Below are positions 26,292 through 36,718 of a stretch of 64,000 nt of DNA, in pieces. This stretch comes from Pseudomonas synxantha (GTDB lineage: Bacteria; Pseudomonadota; Gammaproteobacteria; Pseudomonadales; Pseudomonadaceae). The position numbers and the translations under genes were made by a program. The notes beneath the pieces are model-generated. The model was not told the origin of the DNA, searched no databases, and was given only the letters and a program-made list of their open reading frames with translations. The stretch lies in NCBI RefSeq assembly GCF_900105675.1, contig NZ_LT629786.1:5580001-5644000 (forward strand), read 5' to 3'. Position 1 is the stretch's first letter. Each line of letters begins with the position of its first letter.

Positions 26292-28283
26292 TCAGCTATA
26301 GACCCGGCCAAGGAGCTGCCGATGGCTTTCGAACTGATCGAGCACATCCCGGGTAATCTGTTCCTGGGTGAAGCCCATCAGGTCATATTCCTGCGGCCCG
26401 TTGTGCAGGTACACCTCGGCACGGTAGTAACGGGTGCGTTCTTCTTCAGGCAGGTCAGCCGGCGCCGCCGAGTAACCATCCAGGCTCACCTCGTAGACAA
26501 ACGGGTTGCCCTCTTGCATCTCGATACGCACGCCGATGCAGCGCTTGGATTTGCCCAGCAAGGTCTGCACCTCCAAGCCTTGCTCACGCAGCGCAACCGC
26601 CGCTTCTTCCAGCGCCGGCGTTACGTGCTTGTCCATAAAGCGCTGCACGGTGGCCTGGCTCGGTTGCAGGTCCAGGGCGGTCAAGCGCTCGCTGAAACCA
26701 CGGCGGCCACGCTCAGCCAGTTGCGCCTGTTCCAGTTCTGTCGCCACATCCTGGCGCATGGCCTTGTGCAAACCGAACATAAACAAGATCAGCACCACCG
26801 AAAACGGCAGCCCCGCCAGCACGACCATGGTTTGCATGGCTTCGAAGTTACCGGCAAACAGCAGGCCGATGGTCACCAGGGTGATCACCACCGACCAGAA
26901 GATCCGCAACCAGTGCGGCGCATCTTCATCCACATTGCCGCCTTTGCAGGACAGGTTGGCCATCATCACCGCGCCGGAATCCGCCGGGGTCAGGAACAGC
27001 ACAAAGCCTACGAAGATCGACACGCCGATGACGACTTTCGACGCAGGGTAATGCTCAAGCAGTTGGTAGATGGCCATGGACGGTTGTTCCAGCGCCGTCT
27101 TGCCCAACTCCACGGCACCATGGTTCAACACCAGGTCCAGCGCCGAGTTACCGAAGATCGACAGCCATGCCAGGGTAAAGCCCAGCGGGATCAGCAAGAC
27201 GCCGGCCACCAGCTCACGCACGGTACGACCACGGGAAATACGTGCGATGAACATGCCGACGAATGGCGCCCAGGAAATCCACCAGGCCCAGTAGAACAGG
27301 GTCCACAGGCCCATCCAGCGTTCGGTCTTGGCACCGTCGCCTTCATATACATACAGGTCGAAGGTTTTCAGCACGATGCCGTTGAGGTAATCACCGGTGT
27401 TCTGCACCAGCCCGTTGAGCAGGTGCAGGGTCGGGCCGAACAGCAGCACGAAGATCAGCAAGCCGCTGAACAGCACAATGTTCAGGTTGGACAGGCGGCG
27501 AATGCCGTTTTCCACACCCGACACAGCGGCGATGGTGGCCACGGTGCTCATCACGATGATCACGATCAGAAGGTTGGTGTTGCTGTGCTCCATGCCAAAC
27601 AGGTTTTCCAGCCCCGACGACACCTGCATCGAGCCGATCCCCAGGTTGGTCACCAGGCCCAGCAGGGTCACGAACATGCCGAAACCGTCTACCGCGTGGC
27701 CCGCCGCGCCCTTCACCCAACGCTCGCCCACCAGTGGGTACAGCGCCGAACGCAAGGCCAGCGGCTGGTTGTGACGGTAGGCAAAGTACGCTACGGCCAA
27801 GCCGACCAGTGCATAGATCGCCCAGCCGTGCAGGCCCCAGTGCAGGAAGGTCAGTTGCAGCGCCTGACGGGCCGCACCATTACTGGCCGCAGCGCCCTCG
27901 GGCGGGTTGAAGTAATGATCCAACGGCTCGGACGCACCGAAATACAACAGCGAAATACCGATGCCCGACGAGAACAACATGCCCGCCCAGGCGCCGTAAC
28001 TGAAGTCCGGGGTGTCGTCTTTACTACCCAGTTTCAATTTTCCATAGGACGAAAACGCCAGGCCGACCACAAACACCAGGTAGGCGGCGATGACCACCAT
28101 GTAGTACCAGCCAAAGCTTTTGGAAAGCCAGGCCTGGGAGACGCCGAGCATGCGCCCGGCCTCCTGCGGGGCGATGATCAGGATGGCGGTCAACAACAGA
28201 ATCAGCGCGGTGGAGGTGTAGAACACCCAACCGTTGACCCGAACCTTTTCCGGCGGGGTCTTTATAAGAGAGGCAGAACTCAT
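26292..28283 (-). CDS. betT: BCCT-family choline transporter BetT
   Basis: 663-residue betaine-choline-carnitine family secondary transporter with twelve predicted membrane segments. It has the family's tryptophan-rich signature (LFYWAWWISWAPFVGMFIARISRGRT, about residues 330-355) and GIGISLLYFGASEP in the third segment region. A long cytoplasmic C-terminal tail (about 510-663) is of the kind that senses osmotic strength. The start at 28283 has GGAG 10 bases upstream. It is divergent from betI and presumably under BetI control. Confidence 0.93.
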   Translation of the reverse strand: MSSASLIKTPPEKVRVNGWVFYTSTALILLLTAILIIAPQEAGRMLGVSQAWLSKSFGWYYMVVIAAYLVFVVGLAFSSYGKLKLGSKDDTPDFSYGAWAGMLFSSGIGISLLYFGASEPLDHYFNPPEGAAASNGAARQALQLTFLHWGLHGWAIYALVGLAVAYFAYRHNQPLALRSALYPLVGERWVKGAAGHAVDGFGMFVTLLGLVTNLGIGSMQVSSGLENLFGMEHSNTNLLIVIIVMSTVATIAAVSGVENGIRRLSNLNIVLFSGLLIFVLLFGPTLHLLNGLVQNTGDYLNGIVLKTFDLYVYEGDGAKTERWMGLWTLFYWAWWISWAPFVGMFIARISRGRTVRELVAGVLLIPLGFTLAWLSIFGNSALDLVLNHGAVELGKTALEQPSMAIYQLLEHYPASKVVIGVSIFVGFVLFLTPADSGAVMMANLSCKGGNVDEDAPHWLRIFWSVVITLVTIGLLFAGNFEAMQTMVVLAGLPFSVVLILFMFGLHKAMRQDVATELEQAQLAERGRRGFSERLTALDLQPSQATVQRFMDKHVTPALEEAAVALREQGLEVQTLLGKSKRCIGVRIEMQEGNPFVYEVSLDGYSAAPADLPEEERTRYYRAEVYLHNGPQEYDLMGFTQEQITRDVLDQFESHRQLLGRVYS

Positions 28284-28615
28284 GGCGCAGATGCTCCAGG
28301 CAGTGCGAGAGAGAAACACAAGGCAGCGGTTATCCCGGGACATCGATTTTTCGGCAGTCGACGGACGGGTGTTATAAAGACACCCCGAAAATTCTTGAGC
28401 CGCCGAAGCGGTGATCAGGCTCTGAAATGGCCTGTTTCAAGGGTTTTTGCAGGTGTCAGCGGTTGCGGCCAGCAGGTAGGAAACATCTGTAGGTAGCGAC
28501 CATTTGTCGCAGATCTTATTCTTTGTTGATTGAACGTTCAATCAAAACAAAATAGACTGGCCCTCAAGCCGACGGACGTTCTTCGTCCATCGGCAGGCCT
28601 AAGGAGAGGTGCTAC
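28284..28615. other. betT-betI divergent intergenic region
   Basis: 332 bases with no gene, carrying the divergent promoters of betT and betIBA. The only clear signal is the palindrome at 28526-28545. The betI ribosome-binding site AAGGAGAGG lies just before its start. Confidence 0.5.
28526..28545. promoter_or_regulatory. BetI operator, perfect 20-bp palindrome
   Basis: TTGATTGAACGTTCAATCAA is a perfect palindrome between betT and betI, 71 bases before the betI start. Its core matches the type of site bound by BetI, a TetR-family repressor released by choline. Assignment combines position and known biology. Confidence 0.85.
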
Positions 28616-29209
28616 ATGCCCAAGGTCGGTATGCAACCCATACGCCGCCAGCAGTTGATCGAAGCCACATTGACGGCCATCGATCAGGTCGGGATGGGAG
28701 ATGCCAGCATTGCGCTGATTGCGCGTCTGGCCGGCGTCTCGAACGGCATCATCAGTCACTACTTTCAGGACAAGAACGGCCTGATCGCAGCGACCATGCG
28801 CTACTTGATGAATGCGCTGATCGAGAACGTCCAGGAACGTCGGCGCACCTTGAAGGATGACAGCCCACGGGCACACCTTCAGGTGATCATCGAAGGCAAC
28901 TTCGACGCCAGCCAGGTCAACGGCCCGGCAATGAAAACCTGGCTGGCCTTCTGGGCCACCAGCATGCACCACCCGTCATTGCACAGGTTGCAGCGGATCA
29001 ACGATCACCGCTTGTATTCCAACCTGTGCTGCCAGTTCCGCCGTGCGATGCCGTTGTCCGAGGCTCGCAGCGCAGCCCGCGGCCTGGCGGCGTTGATCGA
29101 CGGTTTATGGTTGCGCGGCGCCCTGTCGGGAGACGCTTTCGACACGGAGCAGGCGCAACGGATCGCTTACGAATACATGGATTTCCAATTGGCCAAGCAG
29201 GTGAGTTAG
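28616..29209 (+). CDS. betI: choline-responsive repressor BetI
   Basis: 197-residue TetR-family repressor that blocks betIBA and betT until choline binds. The N-terminal helix-turn-helix reads [41 protein letters not shown] (about residues 17-57). The C-terminal ligand domain has the family's [29 protein letters not shown] lies upstream. It is the first gene of betI-betB-betA. Confidence 0.95.
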   Translation: MPKVGMQPIRRQQLIEATLTAIDQVGMGDASIALIARLAGVSNGIISHYFQDKNGLIAATMRYLMNALIENVQERRRTLKDDSPRAHLQVIIEGNFDASQVNGPAMKTWLAFWATSMHHPSLHRLQRINDHRLYSNLCCQFRRAMPLSEARSAARGLAALIDGLWLRGALSGDAFDTEQAQRIAYEYMDFQLAKQVS

Positions 29210-29319
29210 AGCACTTATAAACGCTCAACCCCTGAACGTCCGCCGCTCAGTGTTGCCACAACCCCATGGCCCACTGTTCGGCGGGTAACGCCAACCACTT
29301 ATGCACTTGCGAGGACTTT

Positions 29320-30792
29320 ATGGCCCGTTTCGACCTGCAAAAACTCTACATTGACGGCGGCTACAGCGACGCTGGCAGCGATGCCACCTTCGAAGCCATC
29401 AACCCGGCTAACGGTGAAGTTCTCGCCCAAGTGCAACGCGCCACGAAAGAAGACGTCGAGCGTGCCGTAGCCAGCGCTGAAAAAGGCCAGAAGGTCTGGG
29501 CTGCCATGACCGCCATGGAGCGTTCGCGCATCCTGCGTCGTGCTGTCGACATCCTGCGCGAGCGTAACGATGAGCTGGCCGCCCTGGAAACCCTGGACAC
29601 CGGTAAAGCCTTCTCCGAAACCAAGTATGTCGACATCGTCACCGGCGCCGACGTGCTGGAATACTACGCCGGCCTGGTGCCCGCCATCGAAGGCGAGCAG
29701 ATCCCGCTGCGCGATACCTCGTTCGTCTACACCCGCCGCGAGCCGCTGGGCGTGGTCGCCGGTATCGGCGCATGGAACTACCCGATCCAGATCGCCCTGT
29801 GGAAATCCGCCCCGGCCCTGGCCGCCGGTAACGCGATGATCTTCAAGCCAAGCGAAGTCACTTCGCTGACCACCCTGAAACTGGCCGAGATCTACACCGA
29901 AGCTGGCGTTCCAGCAGGCGTGTTCAACGTCTTGACCGGCAGCGGTCGTGAAGTCGGCACCTGGCTGACCGAGCACCCGCGCATCGAGAAAGTCTCGTTC
30001 ACCGGCGGCACCGACACCGGCAAGAAGGTAATGGCCAGCGCTTCGAGCTCCTCGCTCAAGGAAGTGACCATGGAACTGGGCGGCAAGTCGCCGCTGATCG
30101 TGTTCGAAGATGCCGACCTGGATCGCGCCGCCGACATCGCGATGATGGCCAACTTCTACAGCTCCGGCCAGGTCTGCACCAACGGCACCCGTGTGTTCGT
30201 GCCTAAGCACCTGCAGGCTGCGTTTGAAGCCAAGATCCTTGAACGCGTTGCGCGCATCCGTGTGGGTGACCCGCAGGACGACAACACCAACTTCGGCCCG
30301 CTGGTCAGCTTCGCCCACATGGAAAGCGTGCTGGGCTATATCGCCAAAGGTAAGGAAGAAGGCGCCCGCCTGCTGTGCGGCGGCGACCGCCTGACCGATG
30401 GCGATTTCGCCAAGGGCGCCTTCGTAGCCCCGACCGTGTTCACCGACTGCACCGACGAGATGACCATCGTCCGTGAAGAAATCTTCGGCCCGGTGATGAG
30501 CATCCTCACCTATGAAACTGAAGAAGAAGTGATCCGCCGCGCCAACGACACCGACTTCGGCCTGGCTGCGGGCCTTGTGACCAAGGACCTGAACCGCGCC
30601 CACCGCGTGATTCATCAGTTGGAAGCCGGTATTTGCTGGATCAACGCCTGGGGCGAGTCCGACGCCAAGATGCCGGTCGGTGGCTACAAGCAATCCGGTG
30701 TGGGCCGTGAGAACGGCATCAGCTCGCTGAACAATTTCACCCGCATCAAATCGGTACAGGTTGAGCTGGGCGACTACGCCTCGGTGTTCTAA
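29320..30792 (+). CDS. betB: betaine aldehyde dehydrogenase
   Basis: 490-residue NAD(P)-dependent aldehyde dehydrogenase converting betaine aldehyde to glycine betaine. Catalytic motifs are [20 protein letters not shown] (general-base Glu about 252) and [17 protein letters not shown] (catalytic Cys about 286). Its start at 29320 follows GAGGA by 5 bases. It lies 110 bases after betI and before betA, the usual order. Confidence 0.95.
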   Translation: MARFDLQKLYIDGGYSDAGSDATFEAINPANGEVLAQVQRATKEDVERAVASAEKGQKVWAAMTAMERSRILRRAVDILRERNDELAALETLDTGKAFSETKYVDIVTGADVLEYYAGLVPAIEGEQIPLRDTSFVYTRREPLGVVAGIGAWNYPIQIALWKSAPALAAGNAMIFKPSEVTSLTTLKLAEIYTEAGVPAGVFNVLTGSGREVGTWLTEHPRIEKVSFTGGTDTGKKVMASASSSSLKEVTMELGGKSPLIVFEDADLDRAADIAMMANFYSSGQVCTNGTRVFVPKHLQAAFEAKILERVARIRVGDPQDDNTNFGPLVSFAHMESVLGYIAKGKEEGARLLCGGDRLTDGDFAKGAFVAPTVFTDCTDEMTIVREEIFGPVMSILTYETEEEVIRRANDTDFGLAAGLVTKDLNRAHRVIHQLEAGICWINAWGESDAKMPVGGYKQSGVGRENGISSLNNFTRIKSVQVELGDYASVF

Positions 30793-30821
30793 GAGCCGAG
30801 CCTTGTAGTGCCTTTGAGGCC

Positions 30822-30897
30822 GCCATCGGGGGCAAGCCCCCTCCCACCTTTGACTGTGTGAACCCGATCAAATGTGGGAGGGGGCTTGCCCCCGATG
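30822..30897. repeat. paired REP element between betB and betA
   Basis: Inverted units ATCGGGGGCAAGCCCCCTCC and GGAGGGGGCTTGCCCCCGAT about 30 bases apart, inside the bet operon. Confidence 0.9.
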
Positions 30898-30935
30898 AGG
30901 CCTGACCTGACTAGACTTCAAAGAGGGTGCATCCA

Positions 30936-32639
30936 ATGTCCCAAGAATACGATTACATCATTGTGGGTGCCGGCTCCGCCGGTAACACCCTGGCGACCCG
31001 TCTGACCGAAGACGAAGGCGTCACCGTTTTGCTGCTGGAGGCCGGTGGCCCCGACTACCGCCTCGACTTCCGTACCCAGATGCCAGCCGCCCTGGCCTTT
31101 CCGCTGCAGGGCCGCCGCTACAACTGGGCCTATGAAACCGATCCAGAGCCACACATGGACGGTCGTCGAATGGAATGCGGCCGCGGCAAGGGCCTGGGTG
31201 GCTCGTCGCTGATCAACGGCATGTGCTACATCCGTGGCAACGCCATGGACTACGACAACTGGGCGAAACTGCCGGGCCTGGAAGACTGGACCTACCTCGA
31301 CTGCCTGCCGTATTTCCGCAAGGCCGAGACCCGTGACATCGGGCCCAACGATTACCACGGTGGCGAAGGCCCGGTCAGCGTGACCACGCCGAAAGCGGGT
31401 AACAACCCGCTGTTCCACGCTATGGTCGAAGCCGGCGTACAAGCCGGCTACCCGCGTACCGAAGACTTGAACGGTTACCAGCAAGAAGGCTTCGGCCCGA
31501 TGGACCGTACCGTCACGCCGAACGGCCGTCGCGCCAGCACCGCACGCGGTTACCTGGACACGGCTAAAAAGCGTTCGACCCTGACCATCGTCACCCACGC
31601 CCTCACCGACAAAGTGTTGTTCGAGGGCAAGCGAGCCGTAGGCGTGCGCTACCTGATCGGCGCCGCCGAAGAGCGCGTCGAAGCTCGTGCGCGTAAAGAA
31701 GTGCTGGTGTGCAGCGGCGCAATCGCTTCGCCGCAACTGCTGCAACGCTCCGGCGTCGGCCCCGCCAAACTGTTGGAAAGCCTCGACATCCCGGTGGTCC
31801 ACGACCTGCCAGGCGTCGGCGAAAACCTGCAGGACCACCTTGAGCTGTACCTGCAATATGCGTGCACCCAGCCGGTGTCGCTGTACCCATCATTGCTCTG
31901 GTACAACCAGCCTGCGATTGGTGCCGAATGGCTGTTCAACGGCACCGGCATCGGCGCCAGCAACCAGTTCGAAGCCGGCGGCTTTATCCGTTCGCGTCCG
32001 GAATTCGAATGGCCGAACATCCAGTACCACTTCCTGCCGGTGGCGATTAACTACAACGGCAGCAACGGTGTGAAAGAGCACGGTTTCCAGGCACACATGG
32101 GCTCCATGCGTTCGCCTAGCCGTGGCCGCGTGCAATTGAAGTCGAAGAACCCACGGGACTACCCGAGCATCCTCTTCAACTACATGGCCACCGAGCAGGA
32201 CTGGCAGGAATTCCGCGACGGCATCCGCCTGACCCGTGAAATCATGCAGCAGCCGGCGCTGGATCCCTACCGTGGCCGCGAAATCAGCCCGGGCATCGAA
32301 GTGCAAACCGATGAGCAGCTGGACAAGTTCATCCGCGAGCACGCCGAAACCGCGTTCCACCCGTCCTGCTCGTGCAAGATGGGCACCGACGAGATGGCCG
32401 TGGTGGATGGCGAAGGCCGCGTGCATGGCATGCAGGGCCTGCGGGTGGTCGATGCGTCGATCATGCCGATCATCACCACCGGCAACCTGAACGCGCCGAC
32501 GATCATGATCGCCGAGAAGATCGCCGACAAGATCCGTGGCCGCAAGCCGCTGCCGCGCAGCAGCGCCGACTACTACGTCGCGGGCGATGCGCCGGTGCGT
32601 GGCAAGCCGTTGCGTGAAGTAGGGCCTACTGCGCAGTAA
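30936..32639 (+). CDS. betA: choline dehydrogenase
   Basis: 567-residue GMC flavoprotein oxidoreductase oxidising choline to betaine aldehyde at the membrane. The FAD-binding motif is [17 protein letters not shown] (about 8-24), followed by [15 protein letters not shown] (about 85-100). The C-terminal catalytic region has HPSCSCKMG (about residue 470) and [16 protein letters not shown]. The start at 30936 has GAGGG upstream. It is the last gene of betIBA and is followed by a paired REP element. Confidence 0.95.
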   Translation: MSQEYDYIIVGAGSAGNTLATRLTEDEGVTVLLLEAGGPDYRLDFRTQMPAALAFPLQGRRYNWAYETDPEPHMDGRRMECGRGKGLGGSSLINGMCYIRGNAMDYDNWAKLPGLEDWTYLDCLPYFRKAETRDIGPNDYHGGEGPVSVTTPKAGNNPLFHAMVEAGVQAGYPRTEDLNGYQQEGFGPMDRTVTPNGRRASTARGYLDTAKKRSTLTIVTHALTDKVLFEGKRAVGVRYLIGAAEERVEARARKEVLVCSGAIASPQLLQRSGVGPAKLLESLDIPVVHDLPGVGENLQDHLELYLQYACTQPVSLYPSLLWYNQPAIGAEWLFNGTGIGASNQFEAGGFIRSRPEFEWPNIQYHFLPVAINYNGSNGVKEHGFQAHMGSMRSPSRGRVQLKSKNPRDYPSILFNYMATEQDWQEFRDGIRLTREIMQQPALDPYRGREISPGIEVQTDEQLDKFIREHAETAFHPSCSCKMGTDEMAVVDGEGRVHGMQGLRVVDASIMPIITTGNLNAPTIMIAEKIADKIRGRKPLPRSSADYYVAGDAPVRGKPLREVGPTAQ

Positions 32640-32660
32640 CTGAAACACCGCGGCGCCTTC

Positions 32661-32752
32661 ATCGGGGGCAAGCCCCCTCCCACATTTGACTGTATTTACA
32701 CATCTGGATTTGTGAACACAGTCAGTGTGGGAGGGGGCTTGCTCCCGATGAG
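32661..32752. repeat. paired REP element after betA
   Basis: Units ATCGGGGGCAAGCCCCCTCC and GGAGGGGGCTTGCTCCCGAT face each other across about 45 bases between betA and the TldD-like gene. Confidence 0.9.
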
Positions 32753-32861
32753 GCCCTGACAGACACAGCAAAACCTTCCCCTACACTTTCCTTGATCAGC
32801 CCTCAGCCCCGGCCTACTCTGTTGGCCTGCCGCGCGCTGAGCCGCCCACAAGGAAGGCCCC

Positions 32862-34304
32862 ATGTTCGAACACCACACCACACTCAAAAAGCACTTCAGC
32901 GCCCTGCGCACCGGTGCTGAGTTCTTCTCGTTGCGTTACGTGCGCGAATCCGGCCAGTACCTGTCGGTGCGCAAGAACGTCGCCGAGCCGCCACACCTGG
33001 GTCACGACGAAGGCGCCATGCTTACCGTGCGTCTCAATGGCGTGGAAGCCTACGCCGCGACCAACGACATTTCCCTGGCCGGCCTGCAAGCGGCCCTTGA
33101 ACGCGCCGAACAGCAAGCCCGGCTGATCCAGCCCCACGCCCTGCTCGATCTGCGCCAGCAGCCAGTTTCCAGTGATGTCGGCGACTACCTGTCTCCCGAC
33201 CTTGAGCAGCCCTTCCCGTCCCTGAGCGATTGCTACCAACTACTTGGCGATGAGTCTGCCGCCGTGCCCAAGGATGAGCGCCTGGTGACCTGGGAAGTCA
33301 GCCTGGGCACCACCCGGGTTGAACAGATTTATCTCAACAGCGCCGGCGCGCAATTGCGCCAGGCCCAGCGTTTCGTCTTTCCCGGCCTGAGCGTCACCGC
33401 CTTCGACGGCAACGACAGCCAGACCCGAACCCTGGGCGGTACCAACTTCGGCCAGCAAGGCAGTGCCGGCGTGATCCAGCGCTTTGGCCTGGTCGGCGCT
33501 GCCAGCCAGGTGGCCGACGAAGCCCTGCAATTGCTGCTCGCACCGAACACGCCCCACGGCCCACGTGACCTGCTGTTGATGCCCGACCAGATGATCCTGC
33601 AGATCCACGAATCCATCGGCCACCCGCTGGAACTGGACCGTATCCTCGGGGACGAGCGCAATTACGCCGGCACCAGCTTTGTGAAGGCCAGCGACTTCGG
33701 CCATCTGCAATACGGCTCATCGCTGCTCAACGTGACCTTCGACCCGGACATCCCCGAACAACTGGCCAGCTACAGCCACGACGACGACGGCACCCGCGCC
33801 AGCAAGCAATTCCTGATCCGCGACGGCCTGCTGCTCAAGCCCTTGGGCGGTGCGTTGTCGCAATTTCGCGCCGACTTGCCAGGCGTCGCCAACAGCCGCG
33901 CCTGCGGCTGGAACCGCCCACCCATCGACCGCATGGCCAACCTGAATATCGAGGCCGGCGATAAAAGCCTCGCGCAGCTTGTGGGCGGCATCGAACACGG
34001 CATCCTTATGTCGACCAACCGTTCGTGGTCCATCGACGATGCGCGCAACAAGTTCCAGTTCGGCTGCGAGTGGGGCCAGTTGATCGAAAACGGCGAACTC
34101 AAGGGCGTGGTGAAGAACCCCAACTACCGGGCGATTTCCGCGCAATTCTGGCGCAAGCTCAGCGCCGTCGGCGATGCCAGCACTTTCAAGGTATTGGGCA
34201 CGCCGAACTGTGGCAAAGGCGAGCCCAACCAGGTGATCCGCGTTGGCCATGCATCGCCGGCCTGCGTGTTCAGTAACGTCGACGTATTTGGGGGAGATGC
34301 CTGA
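32862..34304 (+). CDS. TldD-like metalloprotease
   Basis: 480-residue member of the TldD/PmbA (TldD/TldE) family with the zinc motif HESIGHPLELD (about residues 247-257), the HExxxH form of the family. It is the catalytic partner of the next gene, and the two overlap by one base (TGATG). TldD/TldE heterodimers degrade unfolded or modified peptides, as in maturation of microcin B17 and decay of CcdA. The N-terminus is FEHHTTLKKHFSALRTGAEF. As it sits after betA, far from the chromosome's usual tldD and pmbA loci in Pseudomonas, it is probably a second pair. The substrate is not known. Confidence 0.85.
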   Translation: MFEHHTTLKKHFSALRTGAEFFSLRYVRESGQYLSVRKNVAEPPHLGHDEGAMLTVRLNGVEAYAATNDISLAGLQAALERAEQQARLIQPHALLDLRQQPVSSDVGDYLSPDLEQPFPSLSDCYQLLGDESAAVPKDERLVTWEVSLGTTRVEQIYLNSAGAQLRQAQRFVFPGLSVTAFDGNDSQTRTLGGTNFGQQGSAGVIQRFGLVGAASQVADEALQLLLAPNTPHGPRDLLLMPDQMILQIHESIGHPLELDRILGDERNYAGTSFVKASDFGHLQYGSSLLNVTFDPDIPEQLASYSHDDDGTRASKQFLIRDGLLLKPLGGALSQFRADLPGVANSRACGWNRPPIDRMANLNIEAGDKSLAQLVGGIEHGILMSTNRSWSIDDARNKFQFGCEWGQLIENGELKGVVKNPNYRAISAQFWRKLSAVGDASTFKVLGTPNCGKGEPNQVIRVGHASPACVFSNVDVFGGDA

Positions 34305-35620
34305 TGGATAACTTCAAGGCATTGGTGGACTGGCTCAAGCAAGCCATCACCGACAAGGAACAATTTCACCTCGGCTACGCGGATGAGTCGTCCGAATTCG
34401 TGCGTTTGAACCATGCCAAGGTACGCCAGGCCGGACAGGTGCAACAGGCCAGCCTGAACCTCAAGCTGATCGACGATGGTCGCCATGCGGACCTTGGCAT
34501 CACCTTGTCCGGCGAGCCGGAACTGGACCGCCAGCGCCTCGCCGATGGCCTGGAACAGCTACGCCAAACCCTGCCGCTGCTGCCCCAGGACCCGTACCTG
34601 CTGCTCAACCACAACGCCTGGCAAAGCCACAACGAACAACTGCGACCGCTGCCGGACATGGCGCAAGTGCTGCAAGACATCAGCCTGGCTGCCGAAGGCG
34701 TAGACCTGGTCGGCTTCTACGCAGCCGGGCCTATCAGCCGTGGGTTCGCCAGCTCCGAGGGTGCATTCGGCTGGCATCGGGCCAATAGCTTCAACTTCGA
34801 TTTCAGCCTGTTCCACGCCAATGGTGAAGCGGTAAAAGCCAGCTACGCCGGGCACACCTGGAACAGCGCCGAATTCACCGCCCGCTTGCAGCAAGCGCGC
34901 GAGCAGCTGGCGTTTCTCGGTCGCCCGCTGCACAACCTGGCGCCCGGCCAGTACCGTGCCTACCTCGCCCCGGCAGCGCTGGAAGAAATCATCAGCATCA
35001 TCACCTGGGGAGGGTTTTCCGCCCAGGCCATCGCCAGCAAGAGCAGTTCATTGCAGCGCCTGTATGCCGCTGAGCAGTCGCTGAGCCCGCTGGTGACGAT
35101 CGATGAGCAGATCAGCGGCTCCCTGAGCCAGGCGTTTTCCACCGAAGGCTACCCGCGCGAGGACGTTACCCTGATCTGCGCCGGCAAGGCGCGAGGCCAA
35201 CTGGTGAATTCGCGCAGCGCCGCCGAATACGGCTTGAGCGCCAACGGCGCCAGCGGCGACGAATCGCCCAGTGCCCTGCAGATGGCACCAGGCAGCCTGG
35301 CCCAAGCCGATATCCTCAAGCAGTTGGGCACCGGCCTGTATATCAGCAACCTGTGGTACCTGAACTATTCCGATCTGCCGGCGGCACGCCTGACCGGCAT
35401 GACGCGCTTCGCCACGTTCTGGGTGGAAGACGGCAAGATCAAGGCGCCGGTCAGTACCATGCGTTTTGATGACAGCGTCTTCCAGTTGCTCGGCTCGCAA
35501 TTGGAAGCGCTGACCGCTGATCGGGAGCTGCTGCTGTCGGCCAGTACCTACAGCCAGCGCAATACGGCCTCCAGCCTTCTGCCTGGCGCCTTGGTAAAAC
35601 GCCTGACGCTGACCTTGTAA
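34304..35620 (+). CDS. PmbA/TldE-like partner protein
   Basis: 438-residue TldE-like protein without the HExxxH motif, as expected for the non-catalytic half of the heterodimer. The C-terminal domain has TEGYPREDVTLICAGKARGQLVNSRSAAEYGL and LWYLNYSDLPAARLTGMTRFATFWVEDGKI, typical of the family. It starts on the last base of the TldD-like gene's stop, which couples translation and keeps the pair in equal amounts. Confidence 0.85.
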   Translation: MDNFKALVDWLKQAITDKEQFHLGYADESSEFVRLNHAKVRQAGQVQQASLNLKLIDDGRHADLGITLSGEPELDRQRLADGLEQLRQTLPLLPQDPYLLLNHNAWQSHNEQLRPLPDMAQVLQDISLAAEGVDLVGFYAAGPISRGFASSEGAFGWHRANSFNFDFSLFHANGEAVKASYAGHTWNSAEFTARLQQAREQLAFLGRPLHNLAPGQYRAYLAPAALEEIISIITWGGFSAQAIASKSSSLQRLYAAEQSLSPLVTIDEQISGSLSQAFSTEGYPREDVTLICAGKARGQLVNSRSAAEYGLSANGASGDESPSALQMAPGSLAQADILKQLGTGLYISNLWYLNYSDLPAARLTGMTRFATFWVEDGKIKAPVSTMRFDDSVFQLLGSQLEALTADRELLLSASTYSQRNTASSLLPGALVKRLTLTL

Positions 35621-35629
35621 TAACCAGCC

Positions 35630-35660
35630 CTGTGGGAACGGGCTTGCTCGCTCCCACATT
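35630..35660. repeat. short REP-like hairpin
   Basis: CTGTGGGAACGGGCTTGCTC and GCTCCCACA form a short imperfect hairpin just after the PmbA-like gene; it is a diverged single unit. Confidence 0.6.
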
Positions 35661-35792
35661 GGACTGTATGTGCCCTGTACGCTCGTGTGTTGTCGCCGGG
35701 AAAAAACCTCGATATAACGGTTGGTGGCCCCCCCGCCACCTCACCCACGAGAGCACGACTTTGCCTGGGAATGGGCAAGCTGGAGCGTTGAC

Positions 35793-36683
35793 ATGAACCA
35801 TGGAAGTTTTGTCATTGAAAAGCTGGTCAAGCACTACAACGTTCATGTTGAGCAGTTGGGAAACAATCCGGAAAAGAAAACCGTGCTGATGGTCAATGGC
35901 GCGTTGTCCACCACCCGCTCCTTTGCCCGTACCAGCAAATGCCTGGCCGAGCATTTCAACGTGCTGCTGTTCGACCTGCCGTTCTCCGGCTACTCCCGCG
36001 AGTACAATACCGACCTCGACCTGGTCACCAAGGATGACGAAGTACAAATCCTGCGCGCCCTGGTGGAACGCTTCCAGGTCAACCACCTGGTGTCGGCCTC
36101 GTGGGGCGGCATCTCCACGCTGCTGACCCTGGCGCACAACCCGCCCTCCATCGAAAGCTCGGTGGTGATGGCCCTGGCGCCCAACCTCAACCAAGCCATG
36201 CTCGACTATGTAGAACGCGTGCGCGTGCTCATTGAGGCCGATGACAAGTCTGCGGTCGGCCACCTGCTCAACGAGACGGTCGGCAAATACCTGTCTCCCC
36301 GCCTCAAGCGCAACAACCACCGGCACCTGTCGAGCATGGCCACTACTGAGTACCGCCAGGCACGCTTTCATATCCACCAGGTGCTGGCCCTGGGCGACGG
36401 TAACTACTTGCCAGCACTCCACAAGATTGAAACGCCAGTGCTCTTTCTCAACGGCGCCCTGGATGAATACACTCCGGCCACGGAGGCCCGATTGTTCAAC
36501 CGGTATGTGGGCCATAGCAGCTTCGCCGTTGCCGCACACACCGGCCATCTACTGGACCTGGAGTCCCGCGAGGCGGCGTTGGCCGTGCACCGCGCGTTGT
36601 TGGATTTTCTAGTGGGCGAGCATGCGGCGTTATCGGACTTAGATGAACCGCCAGTGGGAAAAAACTTAAGGGTTAGCGCATAA
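35793..36683 (+). CDS. rhlA: RhlA-like HAA synthase (alpha/beta hydrolase fold)
   Basis: 296-residue protein very close in motif content to RhlA of P. aeruginosa, which joins two 3-hydroxyacyl-ACP units into 3-(3-hydroxyalkanoyloxy)alkanoate (HAA), the rhamnolipid lipid part. The catalytic triad fits S103 (SASWGGIST), D224 (GALDEYT) and H252 ([10 protein letters not shown]). Shared stretches include [19 protein letters not shown] and [10 protein letters not shown]. The start at 35793 has GGAG 8 bases upstream and matches the RhlA length. No RhlB or RhlC glycosyltransferase is in the window. An MFS exporter gene follows 35 bases later. HAA surfactant rather than rhamnolipid is the expected product, by inference. 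Confidence 0.85.
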   Translation: MNHGSFVIEKLVKHYNVHVEQLGNNPEKKTVLMVNGALSTTRSFARTSKCLAEHFNVLLFDLPFSGYSREYNTDLDLVTKDDEVQILRALVERFQVNHLVSASWGGISTLLTLAHNPPSIESSVVMALAPNLNQAMLDYVERVRVLIEADDKSAVGHLLNETVGKYLSPRLKRNNHRHLSSMATTEYRQARFHIHQVLALGDGNYLPALHKIETPVLFLNGALDEYTPATEARLFNRYVGHSSFAVAAHTGHLLDLESREAALAVHRALLDFLVGEHAALSDLDEPPVGKNLRVSA

Positions 36684-36718
36684 TCGCCAACACATAGCCT
36701 GCTAATCAAAGGGTCTCC

